A DNA stretch of 55,131 bases from the NCBI GenBank assembly GCA_018648325.1, contig JABGRK010000009.1, positions 205,969-261,099 on the forward strand. The letters run 5' to 3'. Position 1 is the stretch's first letter, and each line of letters opens with the position of its first letter. Shown here in pieces: positions 14,936 through 23,244 of the stretch. The notes below the pieces were generated by a model, which was not told the DNA's origin, searched no databases, and was given only the letters and a program-made list of their open reading frames with translations. Source of the DNA: Chloroflexota bacterium (GTDB lineage Bacteria; Chloroflexota; Dehalococcoidia; JABGRK01). The translations under genes were made by a program, and so were the position numbers.

Positions 14936-14945
14936 CTGATCACCA

Positions 14946-15006
14946 AACGCCTATCTACGTACGTACAGCTTCACGAACCCAAGCGAAACGAAGTAGAATA
15001 CGAAAA
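14946..15006 (+). repeat. one-way 60-bp repeat, copy 14
   Basis: This is close to the consensus: AACGCCTATCTACGTACGTA, then CGAACCCAAGCG, then AAGTAGAATACGAAAA. The right end is 1 bp from the stop codon of the minus-strand gene. Confidence 0.9.
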
Positions 15007-15007
15007 C

Positions 15008-16111
15008 TCACCAGTGGATGTAGTAGCTGACAACGTTGGGGTCTACCGTATCAAGCGACTCAGTAGGAGAAAAGTAGGCGCCATCTAAACCAAGTCTTAT
15101 TTTGTCAGCATCAAGCTGTGCAGCCCACGTGGTCAGAGCAGTACTCCACTCCTGTAGGGTAGCGTAAGGAGCCGGAGGATCATCACCACGGTTATAAGCA
15201 ACTATCTGAGCGTTACAATCATCAAAGGATATCTGAAAGGCATCGAAATCCTGGACATACGTTTCAAAGTAGGTGTAGGTAAACGCTTGGGCAGCGTCAA
15301 GTCTTATCACGCCAAAGTCCTTGCCTATCTCCATGTAGGCCACTTTGTCACCACCAATTGCATCGATAAAAACGGTAGTACCGTCAACATTGAACGCATT
15401 GAGAGCATGACCCGGCTCAACATTGAGCCGCACCGGTACATAGGCCGCCCTTATCCCGGCAGCTTCCGCATTGTTGTGCAGCGTTTCGGCAAAATCACCG
15501 CAGATAAACGTATCAAGGTCATATTCGATTTCGTCTGTAGCATCATTATTCAGGAAAATCTCCAGCTGCCCCCATGTTGGGTCAGTTGCTTCAGGATTTT
15601 CTACCAGAATAATCGGTTGGTCGTCCGCACCTCTGCCCCTTATCACGTCAAAGAGCTGTACAAAATAAACAGTACTGCCCACACTCACAACGCCCACGCC
15701 TGTTTCTGTTGCCTCTGTTGAAAGTAAGGCATTGTACAGAGTTGGCTCGCTAATACAAAACTCCACCTGGTCTGCAGCAGTATCGGCAGTGAGACTTACC
15801 GTAGCTCCCTCAAAACTGAGCTCCCACGTATTGCTAAGCATGTAAACAATGTTGGTTGAATACGAGGTGGCTTGGGTAAACTTGTTGGTGGCATATTCTC
15901 TGGCAATTGTGTCCAGGGAAGTGTTTCTGGTTAGTGCCGCAAGTCCCTGCTCAGTTCTTTCTGCGTTAACCAGATCAAATATGCCGGCCTCCACCTCTGC
16001 GTTGGTGGCAGATGGTTCACTGGTTGTAGATGGAAAGCAGGCGGTACATCCAACAAGAAGTACCGCAATGCTTGCGGCCAATAATGCCCTTTTTAGCATC
16101 TTACCACTCAT
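15008..16111 (-). CDS. lipoprotein with CAP/SCP-like and transglutaminase-like domains
   Basis: The 367-residue protein starts with a signal peptide and lipobox LLVGC (Cys about 22). Residues 40-155 look like a CAP domain (IFDLVNAERTEQGLAALTRNTSLDTIAREYATNKF, the helix 1-2 signature). After a linker, residues 190-290 carry a transglutaminase-like core: CGDFAETLHNNAEAAGIRAAYVPV (Cys on helix), then GHALNAFNVDGTTVFIDAIGG (His and Asp). The product should be lipid-anchored outside the membrane and could act on cell-wall or matrix proteins. The combination of the two folds is uncommon. The stop codon TGA is set directly at repeat copy 14. Confidence 0.75.
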   Translation of the reverse strand: MSGKMLKRALLAASIAVLLVGCTACFPSTTSEPSATNAEVEAGIFDLVNAERTEQGLAALTRNTSLDTIAREYATNKFTQATSYSTNIVYMLSNTWELSFEGATVSLTADTAADQVEFCISEPTLYNALLSTEATETGVGVVSVGSTVYFVQLFDVIRGRGADDQPIILVENPEATDPTWGQLEIFLNNDATDEIEYDLDTFICGDFAETLHNNAEAAGIRAAYVPVRLNVEPGHALNAFNVDGTTVFIDAIGGDKVAYMEIGKDFGVIRLDAAQAFTYTYFETYVQDFDAFQISFDDCNAQIVAYNRGDDPPAPYATLQEWSTALTTWAAQLDADKIRLGLDGAYFSPTESLDTVDPNVVSYYIHW

Positions 16112-16183
16112 GTTTCAATTATAGCATACACAACAGGACAGCAAACTTGAGCCAGTATCGAAAAACGTCCCTACTAAAAAACA

Positions 16184-16245
16184 AACGCCAATCTACGTAT
16201 GTAGTAGCGATTAGAACATAGTACAGCGTAGTAGAATACGAAAAA
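16184..16245 (+). repeat. one-way 60-bp repeat, copy 15
   Basis: AACGCCAATCTACGTATGTA left block, TTAGAACATAG middle, GTAGAATACGAAAAA right block; it ends 2 bp before the stop codon of the next minus-strand gene. Confidence 0.88.
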
Positions 16246-16247
16246 GC

Positions 16248-17636
16248 CTAGGGTGCCCACGTAAACTGGGAGCAAGCGCCCATATCCCCGGAAAGCTGCG
16301 TCTGGTCAGTCCCATCAGCATTCATCACCCATAGCTCAACAGTTTTCCTATCATAATCCCATGAGGTATAAGCAATCCTGCTGCCGTCTATCGACCACGC
16401 AAACTCGGAGCAATCCCGGGCAACATCACTAAGCTGCATCCGTCCGGTGCCATCGGCATTGATCACAAATATGGCACTGCGGTTATTTTCCATATCCATA
16501 CGCATCCTGAATGTATCACTTTGATTATCTACTATATTTGTTTCCGATATAAACGCGATCGTATCCCCCTTCGGCGACCACATAGGATTACGCTTGTTCT
16601 CATTATCATCTGTCAATCTTGTCTCCTGGGAGCCATCGATATTGGACACATATATTTGTACCCCCGGAGGATCAGCTCGACCCACAGCAAAAACTATTTT
16701 TGAACCATCCGGGGATGATGCTCCATACATCATCCCCAGCCCCCCAACAGCATACGGCTCGCGCAGTCGCATTTCATCTATCGGCCAGCCCGTAATATCG
16801 TCCAGCTCATAGTTAAACCTGACCTCATCCGTACCATTGGCATTAATCACCCACGTTTCATGTACTACGGGAAACATGGGATCACTGCAGGATAAAATTA
16901 TCAACCGCGTATTCAGTGTTCCTTTGCTAAACATTATCCTTGTGCCATCAAGCGACCATACAGGGTTCGAAGCAGAATAACTGGTGCTGCCTAATGGCAT
17001 TGTAACTTTCTTCGACGAATACGGAAAAACAGGAACATCAATGACATCGCCATTGATTGAAGAAACATCGGTAAGCTGTGTCTGATTGCTGCCGTCGGCA
17101 TGCACCACCCATATCTCGCCACCCGATTCATACGCTATCCTGCTGCTATCGGGTGACCATACCGGATTACTTCCAGTCGTCGGATTGATCATATTTGTAC
17201 CATCAATGTTTATTACCTTTATCTGACTGATAGCTCCATAACCAAAACCTGGTTGGACCATCGATGAAGTGAAGGGCGAGCCCTCCATATATAGACTGGA
17301 TAAGGACAAAGTGGCCTCGGCCGGCACAGCATATATCTTACTAGCCGGATTTTGTGAGGTATAAGCGATTTTTCGTCCGTCCGGTGACCACTCCAAATCC
17401 CACTTCTTAGTATCATCATGGGTCAGTCTGCTGCGGTGACTGCCATCAGCCTGCGCCACGTAGATGTCGCTGTACCCGTCACGTTCAACAATAAACGCAA
17501 TCTTCTGCAATTGACTGACCAGAGCCTCCGGGTTCCAGTCGCCACCAATCACCCTGCTCCCCTGTGACCCACAACCTGTAAATAGCAACAGTACGGCAAG
17601 AAAACAAAGCGCCCCAATAACTTTTCGTCTTAGCAT
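16248..17636 (-). CDS. PD40/TolB-type beta-propeller lipoprotein
   Basis: The 462-residue protein has a lipobox LLFTGC (Cys about 22) and at least seven PD40 blades: W-S-P-D-G-R-K-I-A-Y at about 88, then WSPDSSRIAY, WSLDGTRIMF, SSPDGSKIVF, WSPKGDTIAF and WSIDGSRIAY, each following an I-N-x-D-G-T/S turn with Q/R-x-x-L. It is therefore an extracytoplasmic propeller like those at 3882 and 17911, with a longer insert between blades 3 and 4. Such proteins act as binding scaffolds; no peptidase domain follows. It ends at repeat copy 15. Confidence 0.85.
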   Translation of the reverse strand: MLRRKVIGALCFLAVLLLFTGCGSQGSRVIGGDWNPEALVSQLQKIAFIVERDGYSDIYVAQADGSHRSRLTHDDTKKWDLEWSPDGRKIAYTSQNPASKIYAVPAEATLSLSSLYMEGSPFTSSMVQPGFGYGAISQIKVINIDGTNMINPTTGSNPVWSPDSSRIAYESGGEIWVVHADGSNQTQLTDVSSINGDVIDVPVFPYSSKKVTMPLGSTSYSASNPVWSLDGTRIMFSKGTLNTRLIILSCSDPMFPVVHETWVINANGTDEVRFNYELDDITGWPIDEMRLREPYAVGGLGMMYGASSPDGSKIVFAVGRADPPGVQIYVSNIDGSQETRLTDDNENKRNPMWSPKGDTIAFISETNIVDNQSDTFRMRMDMENNRSAIFVINADGTGRMQLSDVARDCSEFAWSIDGSRIAYTSWDYDRKTVELWVMNADGTDQTQLSGDMGACSQFTWAP

Positions 17637-17736
17637 ATATAAATACCCTTACTACTATATACGCAGTATCTGACAATAAGTTCATTTACGTGTGCGGCAA
17701 TACTGTGATCGATACAAAACATCCCTACTGATCACC

Positions 17737-17797
17737 AACGATTATATGCGTACGTACAGCACTCAGACCCCATGCGATACAAAGTAGAATACGAAAA
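17737..17797 (+). repeat. one-way 60-bp repeat, copy 16
   Basis: AACGATTATATGCGTACGTA left block, CAGACCCCATGC middle, AAGTAGAATACGAAAA right block; followed by a type B GC hairpin. Confidence 0.82.
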
Positions 17798-17826
17798 CCC
17801 CCATGAGTAGGGGACCTGAGGGGGGT
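17797..17826 (+). repeat. GC-rich hairpin element, type B
   Basis: CCCCCATGAGTAGGGG then GAGGGGGG, the same module as at 3713 and 10726, between repeat copies 16 and 17. Confidence 0.55.
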
Positions 17827-17849
17827 GACTGGCTCCTACTAAAAAAACA

Positions 17850-17910
17850 AACGCAAGTCCATGTACGTACAATCATACGAACCTATACAAAGCTAGTTAG
17901 AAGGTAAAAT
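17850..17910 (+). repeat. one-way 60-bp repeat, copy 17
   Basis: AACGCAAGTCCATGTACGTA left block, CGAACCTATAC middle, TAGTTAGAAGGTAAAAT right block. It touches the TAG stop codon of the next minus-strand gene with no base between. Confidence 0.75.
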
Positions 17911-19002
17911 CTACGGCGCCCACACAGACAGGTATTCTCTACTGTCCGGGCTGTCGGTGACATTGACCTGGTTGTTGCCCTCTGAATCCATCATCCAGAT
18001 ATCATCTTCAAGCTCATAAACTATCCTGCTCCCGTCATACAACCACATGGGATTGGTTCCGATAGCAAGCATGGTCTGATTAGAAGCATCAGCATCCATC
18101 ACCCATATTTCAGCCTGTTGGTCCACAATTACGTCTGTTGGAGACGCCATTGATAGAATCCCCATATCACTCTTGGCAAATACTATTCTTGAACCATCCG
18201 GCGACCACTCCGATCTCCCCGGAAAGTCAGGCGGAGCCCCATGAATCTGAGTAGGGCTAGAACCGTCAACGTTTACTGTCCACACTGCTGTCGGAAGAGC
18301 ACGCAAATAACCTCCGGAAGCGGCCATTGTAAGACTGTCGATAGAGGTATATGCGATTTTTGTGCCACCAGCTAACCAAACCGGATTACAGTGGGAATAA
18401 TATGAGGAGGAACTGGTGAGCCGGATCCGCTCAGAGCCGTCAGCATTCATCACCCAGATACCATCATTAAGCATATAGGCAATTCTTGAGTTGTCGGGTG
18501 ACCACACGGGATTTTGCCCCATGCCAATTTCGATTCGATCAGAACCATCGGGGCTTATTGTCCAAATGCCACCATTAAAAACAAAAGCAAGTTTGCTGCC
18601 ATCGGGTGACCATCTTGCAAACGACCCTCTGCCCAAACTAACCTTGTTTGAACCATCCTTCATCATAACGTAAACTTCACTACTATCGGTTTTATAGGTG
18701 TAGCTGATCATAGTGCCATTGGGGGACCACATGGGATCAAACTCAGTGATAGGATCATCGGTCATCTTTATCGAACCTTCGCCACTCGCATATGCTCGGT
18801 AGATATCCGCATTATTGCTCTTCTCAGACGTATAAAGTAGCGTGTAGCTGCGCCTGCCCAAACCACCCGGATCCAGGCCCCCAAGAAACGGGCCAATGCC
18901 TTCTTCAAACTGCTTATGGTCAGGCAGTAACGTCACCACCAGCACAATACAAAGCACCACCATAGAAAAACCAAACAGTCCTATAACTTTACGGCCTTGC
19001 AT
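17911..19002 (-). CDS. membrane-anchored PD40/TolB-type beta-propeller protein
   Basis: The 363-residue protein has an N-terminal hydrophobic anchor (about 8-27) without a lipobox Cys, then PD40 blades with WSPNGTMISY, WSPDGSKLAF, WSPDNSRIAY, WLAGGTKIAY, WSPDGSRIVF and WLYDGSRIVY, plus NADGS-type turns. It ends YLSVWAP, like FTWAP of the neighbour at 16248, showing recent common origin. Outside the cytoplasm it could bind peptides or glycans. A small lipoprotein gene lies just upstream, and repeat copy 17 at its stop. Confidence 0.85.
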   Translation of the reverse strand: MQGRKVIGLFGFSMVVLCIVLVVTLLPDHKQFEEGIGPFLGGLDPGGLGRRSYTLLYTSEKSNNADIYRAYASGEGSIKMTDDPITEFDPMWSPNGTMISYTYKTDSSEVYVMMKDGSNKVSLGRGSFARWSPDGSKLAFVFNGGIWTISPDGSDRIEIGMGQNPVWSPDNSRIAYMLNDGIWVMNADGSERIRLTSSSSYYSHCNPVWLAGGTKIAYTSIDSLTMAASGGYLRALPTAVWTVNVDGSSPTQIHGAPPDFPGRSEWSPDGSRIVFAKSDMGILSMASPTDVIVDQQAEIWVMDADASNQTMLAIGTNPMWLYDGSRIVYELEDDIWMMDSEGNNQVNVTDSPDSREYLSVWAP

Positions 19003-19034
19003 ATAAAATGTCCCTTACTAATATATACGTCAAA

Positions 19035-19205
19035 TTAAGCATAAATGTCACTGAAATATATTTGCTGCCTACGGCTGCCAATACCCTGTGGATTACAATC
19101 ACCACCCACGCCGGAATTGTCCGAACAACTACACGAACAGCCCATAGGCAACAGGCCTATCAACAGCAGTGGAGCAATACAGAGAACCAACCATTTCTTT
19201 CTCAT
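19035..19205 (-). CDS. small Cys-rich lipoprotein
   Basis: The 56-residue protein starts at ATG (complement 19203-19205): MRKKWLVLCIAPLLLIGLLPMGC is a clean signal peptide with lipobox, followed by SCSCSDNSG and a short Gly/Gln tail. Mature Cys at position 23 with further Cys at 25, 27 and 37. Overlapping + strand frames look random. It may be a decayed start of another propeller lipoprotein, since it sits just upstream of one and has the same kind of leader. Confidence 0.5.
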   Translation of the reverse strand: MRKKWLVLCIAPLLLIGLLPMGCSCSCSDNSGVGGDCNPQGIGSRRQQIYFSDIYA

Positions 19206-19286
19206 ACCACCACCATGTTACTATATACGCATAAAAAAGCAAAACGGTTCATTTTTGCATGCAAAAAGCAGGTACAGGACGCAGTC

Positions 19287-19313
19287 ATGCCGGGGGAATT
19301 GGGGGACACTCCC
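19287..19313 (+). repeat. GC-rich hairpin element, type A
   Basis: TGCCGGGGG then TTGGGGGACACTCCCAA, the third copy of this module, directly left of repeat copy 18. Confidence 0.55.
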
Positions 19314-19375
19314 AACGCTTATCTAAGTATGTATAGACTTTCCGACCCCAAATAAAGCGACGTAGAGGTTAAAAT
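19314..19375 (+). repeat. one-way 60-bp repeat, copy 18
   Basis: AACGCTTATCTAAGTATGTA left block, CCGACCCCAAAT middle, GTAGAGGTTAAAATCC right end. The TTA complement of the stop codon of the DUF169 gene lies inside the right block. It is the last copy; none was seen from here to 55 kb. Confidence 0.8.
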
Positions 19376-20124
19376 CCTATTTCGGTCTCAGCCTGCCCCA
19401 TCGCCGCTTCTATCTGCTGGTCGTACCACTTCAGATATTCGTCTTTGCTCAGTGTATACGCTTTCAGATTCCACTCCATCTCCTGCAGGTTATCAACTAC
19501 GGATGGCAGCAGATCGAAGGGAATTGATACCAGCATGGACTCCGGCGGTAATACCTGCCTGAACCTCATACCGTATGAAAGACCAACGGTGGTGTAATTA
19601 AGCTCCCCATTCAGATATGGATAAACCATCAGCCAGGCGCACTGCAAATACAGCGATATGCGAGAGGTCCATACCTTGCCGCTCTTGTAGCTGGACGCCC
19701 GCAGCAACACCTCCGCCTGATTTACATCGCAGTTGATGATAAGCACATCGGGGTCGAATTTAAGCTTATTCAGAGGGGCAAAAACAACGTATTTCACAAT
19801 TCCGGCGGGCATTCTGGGAATGGACTGGTTCTTGAACCTGATACCGGCGCGCGGGTCATACCCACCGTGAAACGAAAGTCCTCCAGCCCTTAGCGCGGTG
19901 GCATGCTGCCCACCCATTATTATGGTCTCAGCACACGTCAGATTCTCTATATCCACGTAGAAAGGCTCGGCTGTTTGCGCCTCGGGAAGCATCTCGCACC
20001 AGGTCATGTTCTTATCAAGGCGCCTGATCCCTTTTGGCTTAAGATACAGGTATTTTATACCAACCGGCTGCCTTTCAAACTCGAACTTTTTAAATACGTC
20101 CAGATCCTTTTTAACAGACCTCAT
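19369..20124 (-). CDS. DUF169 family protein
   Basis: The 251-residue protein starts at ATG (complement 20122-20124), 7 bp after GGGAGG. It opens with RSVKKDLDVFKKFEFERQPVGIKYL, then TWCEMLPEAQTAEPFYVDIENLTCAETIIMGG with the conserved CxxML and C/G-rich segment, PAGIVKYVVFAPLNKLKFDPDVLIINCDVNQAEVLLRA and FGMxF-like SYGMRFRQVLPPESMLVSIP. This is the standard DUF169 layout. Function is unknown; in anaerobes members often sit near ferredoxin or corrinoid enzymes. Two conserved Cys could bind metal or a cofactor. Confidence 0.85.
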   Translation of the reverse strand: MRSVKKDLDVFKKFEFERQPVGIKYLYLKPKGIRRLDKNMTWCEMLPEAQTAEPFYVDIENLTCAETIIMGGQHATALRAGGLSFHGGYDPRAGIRFKNQSIPRMPAGIVKYVVFAPLNKLKFDPDVLIINCDVNQAEVLLRASSYKSGKVWTSRISLYLQCAWLMVYPYLNGELNYTTVGLSYGMRFRQVLPPESMLVSIPFDLLPSVVDNLQEMEWNLKAYTLSKDEYLKWYDQQIEAAMGQAETEIGF

Positions 20125-20294
20125 AACCATGCCTCCCCATACAAAAGCTGCGGCCCGGCTCACCCCTGACACCCTTTAACCGGTCGATTTAAAGCCTGTC
20201 AAGCGGCTTGACATAGTATCCCATAAAGATTGTGCCTGATTTGCACTTTCAAGCCACTCCAGCCCAACTCTCACCTATAATATGTAGACTTAAC

Positions 20295-21083
20295 CTAGAC
20301 ACTGTCCAGATCGGCCATAATCTCAGCAATTTCATCTTCGTCTTCCGCTAATTCCTGCGGCTTTGCCTCCGACGTATCCAGCACGTACTTCCAGACAACA
20401 GCCGCTATGATGGCACCAATCATCGGCGCTACAATGAACATCCACACCTAGGATAGCGCCTGTCCGCGAACTATAACTGCAGGACCAAGACTACGTGCCG
20501 GATTAAAGGATGCTCTGGTCATATTAACTCCAATGAGATTGACAACCACCAGGGCCAGTCCAATAGCCAAACCGGCAAATTCCCTGGGCGACTTTTTACC
20601 GGTAGCACCTAATATCACCAGCAGGAATATAAACGTTAAAACAACCTCAACCATAAAACAAATTCCGAGGGAAAGCTGTAGAGGAGAAGCTGCCCCATAG
20701 CCATTCTGCCACAGCCCGTGGTTGACCAGCGAATAAGTTCCAATACCACTGAATATACCCCACAACACCAGCGCAGCAATAATAGCACCTATACACTGAG
20801 CTATAATGTAGAAACCTGCATCCCTACCCCCGATCTTGCCCGTAATCAGCATAGCAACTGTTACAGCAGGATTGATGTGACAACCGGATATACCCCCAAT
20901 GGCATAGAACAAAGCCATTACAACAAAGCCAAAGGCGATCGAAACAGTCAATAGATCAGGACTGACAAGTGCAACACCACAGCCGATAAACACCAGCACA
21001 AAAGTACCAATGAATTCAGCTAGATATTTCCTTGTATCTTCTCTGCTAATACTACCCATAAATGCGCTCAAGGATTGGTTCAT
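20295..21083 (-). pseudogene. aqpZ: aquaporin Z-type channel with in-frame amber codon
   Basis: Codons 1-211 encode helices 1-5 with both half-helix motifs, HINPAVT (loop B) and FNPARSLGP (loop E), and the selectivity-filter region. Codon 212 is TAG (complement 20448-20450), where relatives have QALSQLWVF; here it reads QALS-stop-VWMFIVAPMIGAIIAAVVWKYVLD, and the frame stays open through helix 6 and an acidic tail to a TAG ending at 20295 (262 residues). A single CAG-to-TAG change explains it. Without helix 6 the channel should not fold, so this is a recent null allele, a suppressed stop or a sequence error. The family conducts water or small solutes. Confidence 0.75.
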
Positions 21084-21300
21084 CTAATCCTCCAATAGTT
21101 TTGTGTCATTGTAGAGTAAAGGATAGGAAGGGTCAATAGTGCTGAGCAGATTTGCACAGTAAAAATACAAACGTAAAGAAAAGGGGAATCTTCGCGAAAG
21201 TGGACACCTCAAAACAAGAGCTAGATGCAACGATGTGCGGTATCAAGGCCCATCACCGAATAAAGAAGAAATTATGCTTTAGGCAATACCCGGGGCCTGC

Positions 21301-22275
21301 TTAATCCAAGTGGCAAGCAACATAATGGCCGGGAGACTTCTCAATCAAAACAGGGGTATCTCCACTACAGGCATCGGTCCTCTTGTCACACCTGAGCTGG
21401 TACTTACAACCGGACGGCTGAGCAATGTAATAGGCAACTTCCCCTTTTGCTATGTTGTTGCCCCAATTCTTATCGGGGCGCAAGGGGGGAACCGCGTCCA
21501 GCAGCAGCCGGGTATATGGGTGTAGAGGGTCATGTATTATATCTTCGGTATTGCCCAGTTCGATAATGCTACCTGCGTACATTATGGCAACGCGGTCGCA
21601 TATTGCATAGGCTACATCAAACTCATGCGTAATAAAGACATAGGTCAGATCTCTTTGCGCTTTAAGTTTAAGCATAAGGTTAACAATCTCAGCTCTTACG
21701 CTGGCATCCAGCATACTGACCGGTTCATCAGCAACTACAAACTCAGGATCAAGAACCAGCGCTTTTGCTATTCCAACCCTCTGCCTCTCACCGCCGCTGA
21801 GCGCATCCGGCCTTTTGGCTAACAGATCATCAGTAGACGGCAATCCCACCGCATTAAGAGTCTCACGTACCTTTTCCATAAGCTCGTTTTTGTTTTTATA
21901 TACCTTGTGAATCTTTAACGGCTCAGCCACCAGATAGAAAATGGTTTTTACCGGATTAAGAGCGGTATATGGATCCTGAAATATCATCTGCACGTGTCGG
22001 CGCATTTTCTTTGTCGCCCGACTATTGAGATTGGTCATATCCGTATCTTTAAACAGCATTTGCCCGCCGGTAGCCTTCTCAAGCTGCATGATGAGTCTGG
22101 CTGTCGTTGTTTTACCACAACCACTCTCACCTACTATGCCAAACGTCTCACCAAGTTTCACGTCAAAGCTAATGCCATCCACTGCTTTAACGAATCTGTG
22201 AGAACCCAATCCACGAGAACGTTTACGCAATTGAAAAGTCTTACTCAAATTTGTAGCGCTAAATAAATTATCCAT
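21301..22275 (-). CDS. Dpp/Opp-type ABC transporter ATP-binding protein (second)
   Basis: The 324-residue protein has Walker [10 protein letters not shown] (about 49-57), Q-loop MIFQDPYTALNP, signature LSGGERQRVGIAKAL, Walker B EFVVADEPVS and the switch H in FITHEFD. The C-terminal oligopeptide-type extension has the Cys pattern GCKYQLRC..C..C that binds a [4Fe-4S] or zinc in this family. It is the last gene of a five-gene importer operon and should form a heterodimer with the 22291-23244 ATPase, energising import of a peptide, nickel chelate or similar solute. Confidence 0.93.
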   Translation of the reverse strand: MDNLFSATNLSKTFQLRKRSRGLGSHRFVKAVDGISFDVKLGETFGIVGESGCGKTTTARLIMQLEKATGGQMLFKDTDMTNLNSRATKKMRRHVQMIFQDPYTALNPVKTIFYLVAEPLKIHKVYKNKNELMEKVRETLNAVGLPSTDDLLAKRPDALSGGERQRVGIAKALVLDPEFVVADEPVSMLDASVRAEIVNLMLKLKAQRDLTYVFITHEFDVAYAICDRVAIMYAGSIIELGNTEDIIHDPLHPYTRLLLDAVPPLRPDKNWGNNIAKGEVAYYIAQPSGCKYQLRCDKRTDACSGDTPVLIEKSPGHYVACHLD

Positions 22276-22290
22276 TCATATTATCCGATA

Positions 22291-23244
22291 TTATTTTGCA
22301 ACCAGATGGCAGGCCACAGAATGCTTCTTGCGTATCTCCACAAGCGGCGGCTCCTGCTCCTGACATACCGGTTTTGTATAGCGACACCTCGCGGCAAACC
22401 TGCATCCCACAGGTGGATTAAGCAGACTGGGAGGTCTTCCCGGTATTCCCTTGGGAGCCTTGCGAGGACCTTCTATGTCTACAAGTGATTCCAACAACCA
22501 CTGAGTGTACGGATGCAACGGTTCTCTGAAAAGGACCTCCGTCGGCCCCAATTCCACCACTTTACCGGCATACATAACCATGATATTCTCACAAATCTGC
22601 CCCAGAATAGGCAGTTCATGAGATATGGCAATAACCGAAAGGTTCAACCTTTCCTGCAACTCCTGAAATAGTTTCAGTATCTGTACCTGGGTTACTACAT
22701 CCAGTGCGGTGGTCATCTCATCTGCGATTACAATCTTGGGACTACACGCCAGTGCCATTGCTATCATTGCCCGCTGGCGCATTCCTCCGGAAAGCTCATG
22801 AGGATAAGTATGAAGCCTTGAAGGATCTATACCCACCTGCTCCAACAACTCTGAGGCCAGCCCCAAAGCCTCTTTTTTAGACATATCAGAGTGTTCCCTG
22901 ATAGCCTCGACTATCTGCCAGCCCACAGTAAAGACCGGGTTTAAGGCACCCATTGCCGCCTGGGAAACAAGCGACATTTTCTTCCATCTCAGATGGCGGA
23001 ATTGATCCTCCGGCATATCCAGTATCGATTCGCCGTCCAGTATAACTTTCCCGCCAACAATATCCCTTTGATCCACCAGTCTCATCAGCGACATAATAAC
23101 AGTTGTCTTGCCACATCCCGACTCACCGGCAATACCAACCGACTCTCCCTCATCCAGCGAAAAACTTATGCCGTCGGCAGCCTTTACACGGCCGGAGTCA
23201 GTTTTATAATGTGTTTTTAAATCTTGCACCTCAAGAATCGGCAT
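22291..23244 (-). CDS. Dpp/Opp-type ABC transporter ATP-binding protein (first)
   Basis: The 317-residue protein shows Walker [11 protein letters not shown]-loop [18 protein letters not shown], signature [15 protein letters not shown], Walker [14 protein letters not shown] and switch AISHELP, followed by the C-terminal [21 protein letters not shown] Cys motif. It starts one base after the end of the permease gene (overlap of start and stop), so translation is coupled. Position and motifs are those of the OppD/DppD subunit. Confidence 0.93.
   Translation of the reverse strand: MPILEVQDLKTHYKTDSGRVKAADGISFSLDEGESVGIAGESGCGKTTVIMSLMRLVDQRDIVGGKVILDGESILDMPEDQFRHLRWKKMSLVSQAAMGALNPVFTVGWQIVEAIREHSDMSKKEALGLASELLEQVGIDPSRLHTYPHELSGGMRQRAMIAMALACSPKIVIADEMTTALDVVTQVQILKLFQELQERLNLSVIAISHELPILGQICENIMVMYAGKVVELGPTEVLFREPLHPYTQWLLESLVDIEGPRKAPKGIPGRPPSLLNPPVGCRFAARCRYTKPVCQEQEPPLVEIRKKHSVACHLVAK

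Noticed and set aside
19008-19355. Two + strand frames upstream of the DUF169 gene
   Set aside because: They are the antisense of the small lipoprotein gene and run through a repeat copy.
1861-19375. Canonical integron attC cassette array
   Set aside because: Unidirectional sites at gene edges look like attC, and some left ends read RYYYAAC, but the right core GTAGAAT differs from GTTRRRY, no conserved inner stem boxes can be drawn across copies, gene orientation is mixed and no integrase is in the window. Kept only as an analogy.
1861-19375. CRISPR array
   Set aside because: Copies are separated by genes and by 50 bp to several kb, and spacers are not uniform; no cas gene is present.
20448-20450. 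Pyrrolysine at the aquaporin TAG
   Set aside because: Homologues have Gln at the position, a single C-to-T change explains the codon, and no pyl gene is visible.
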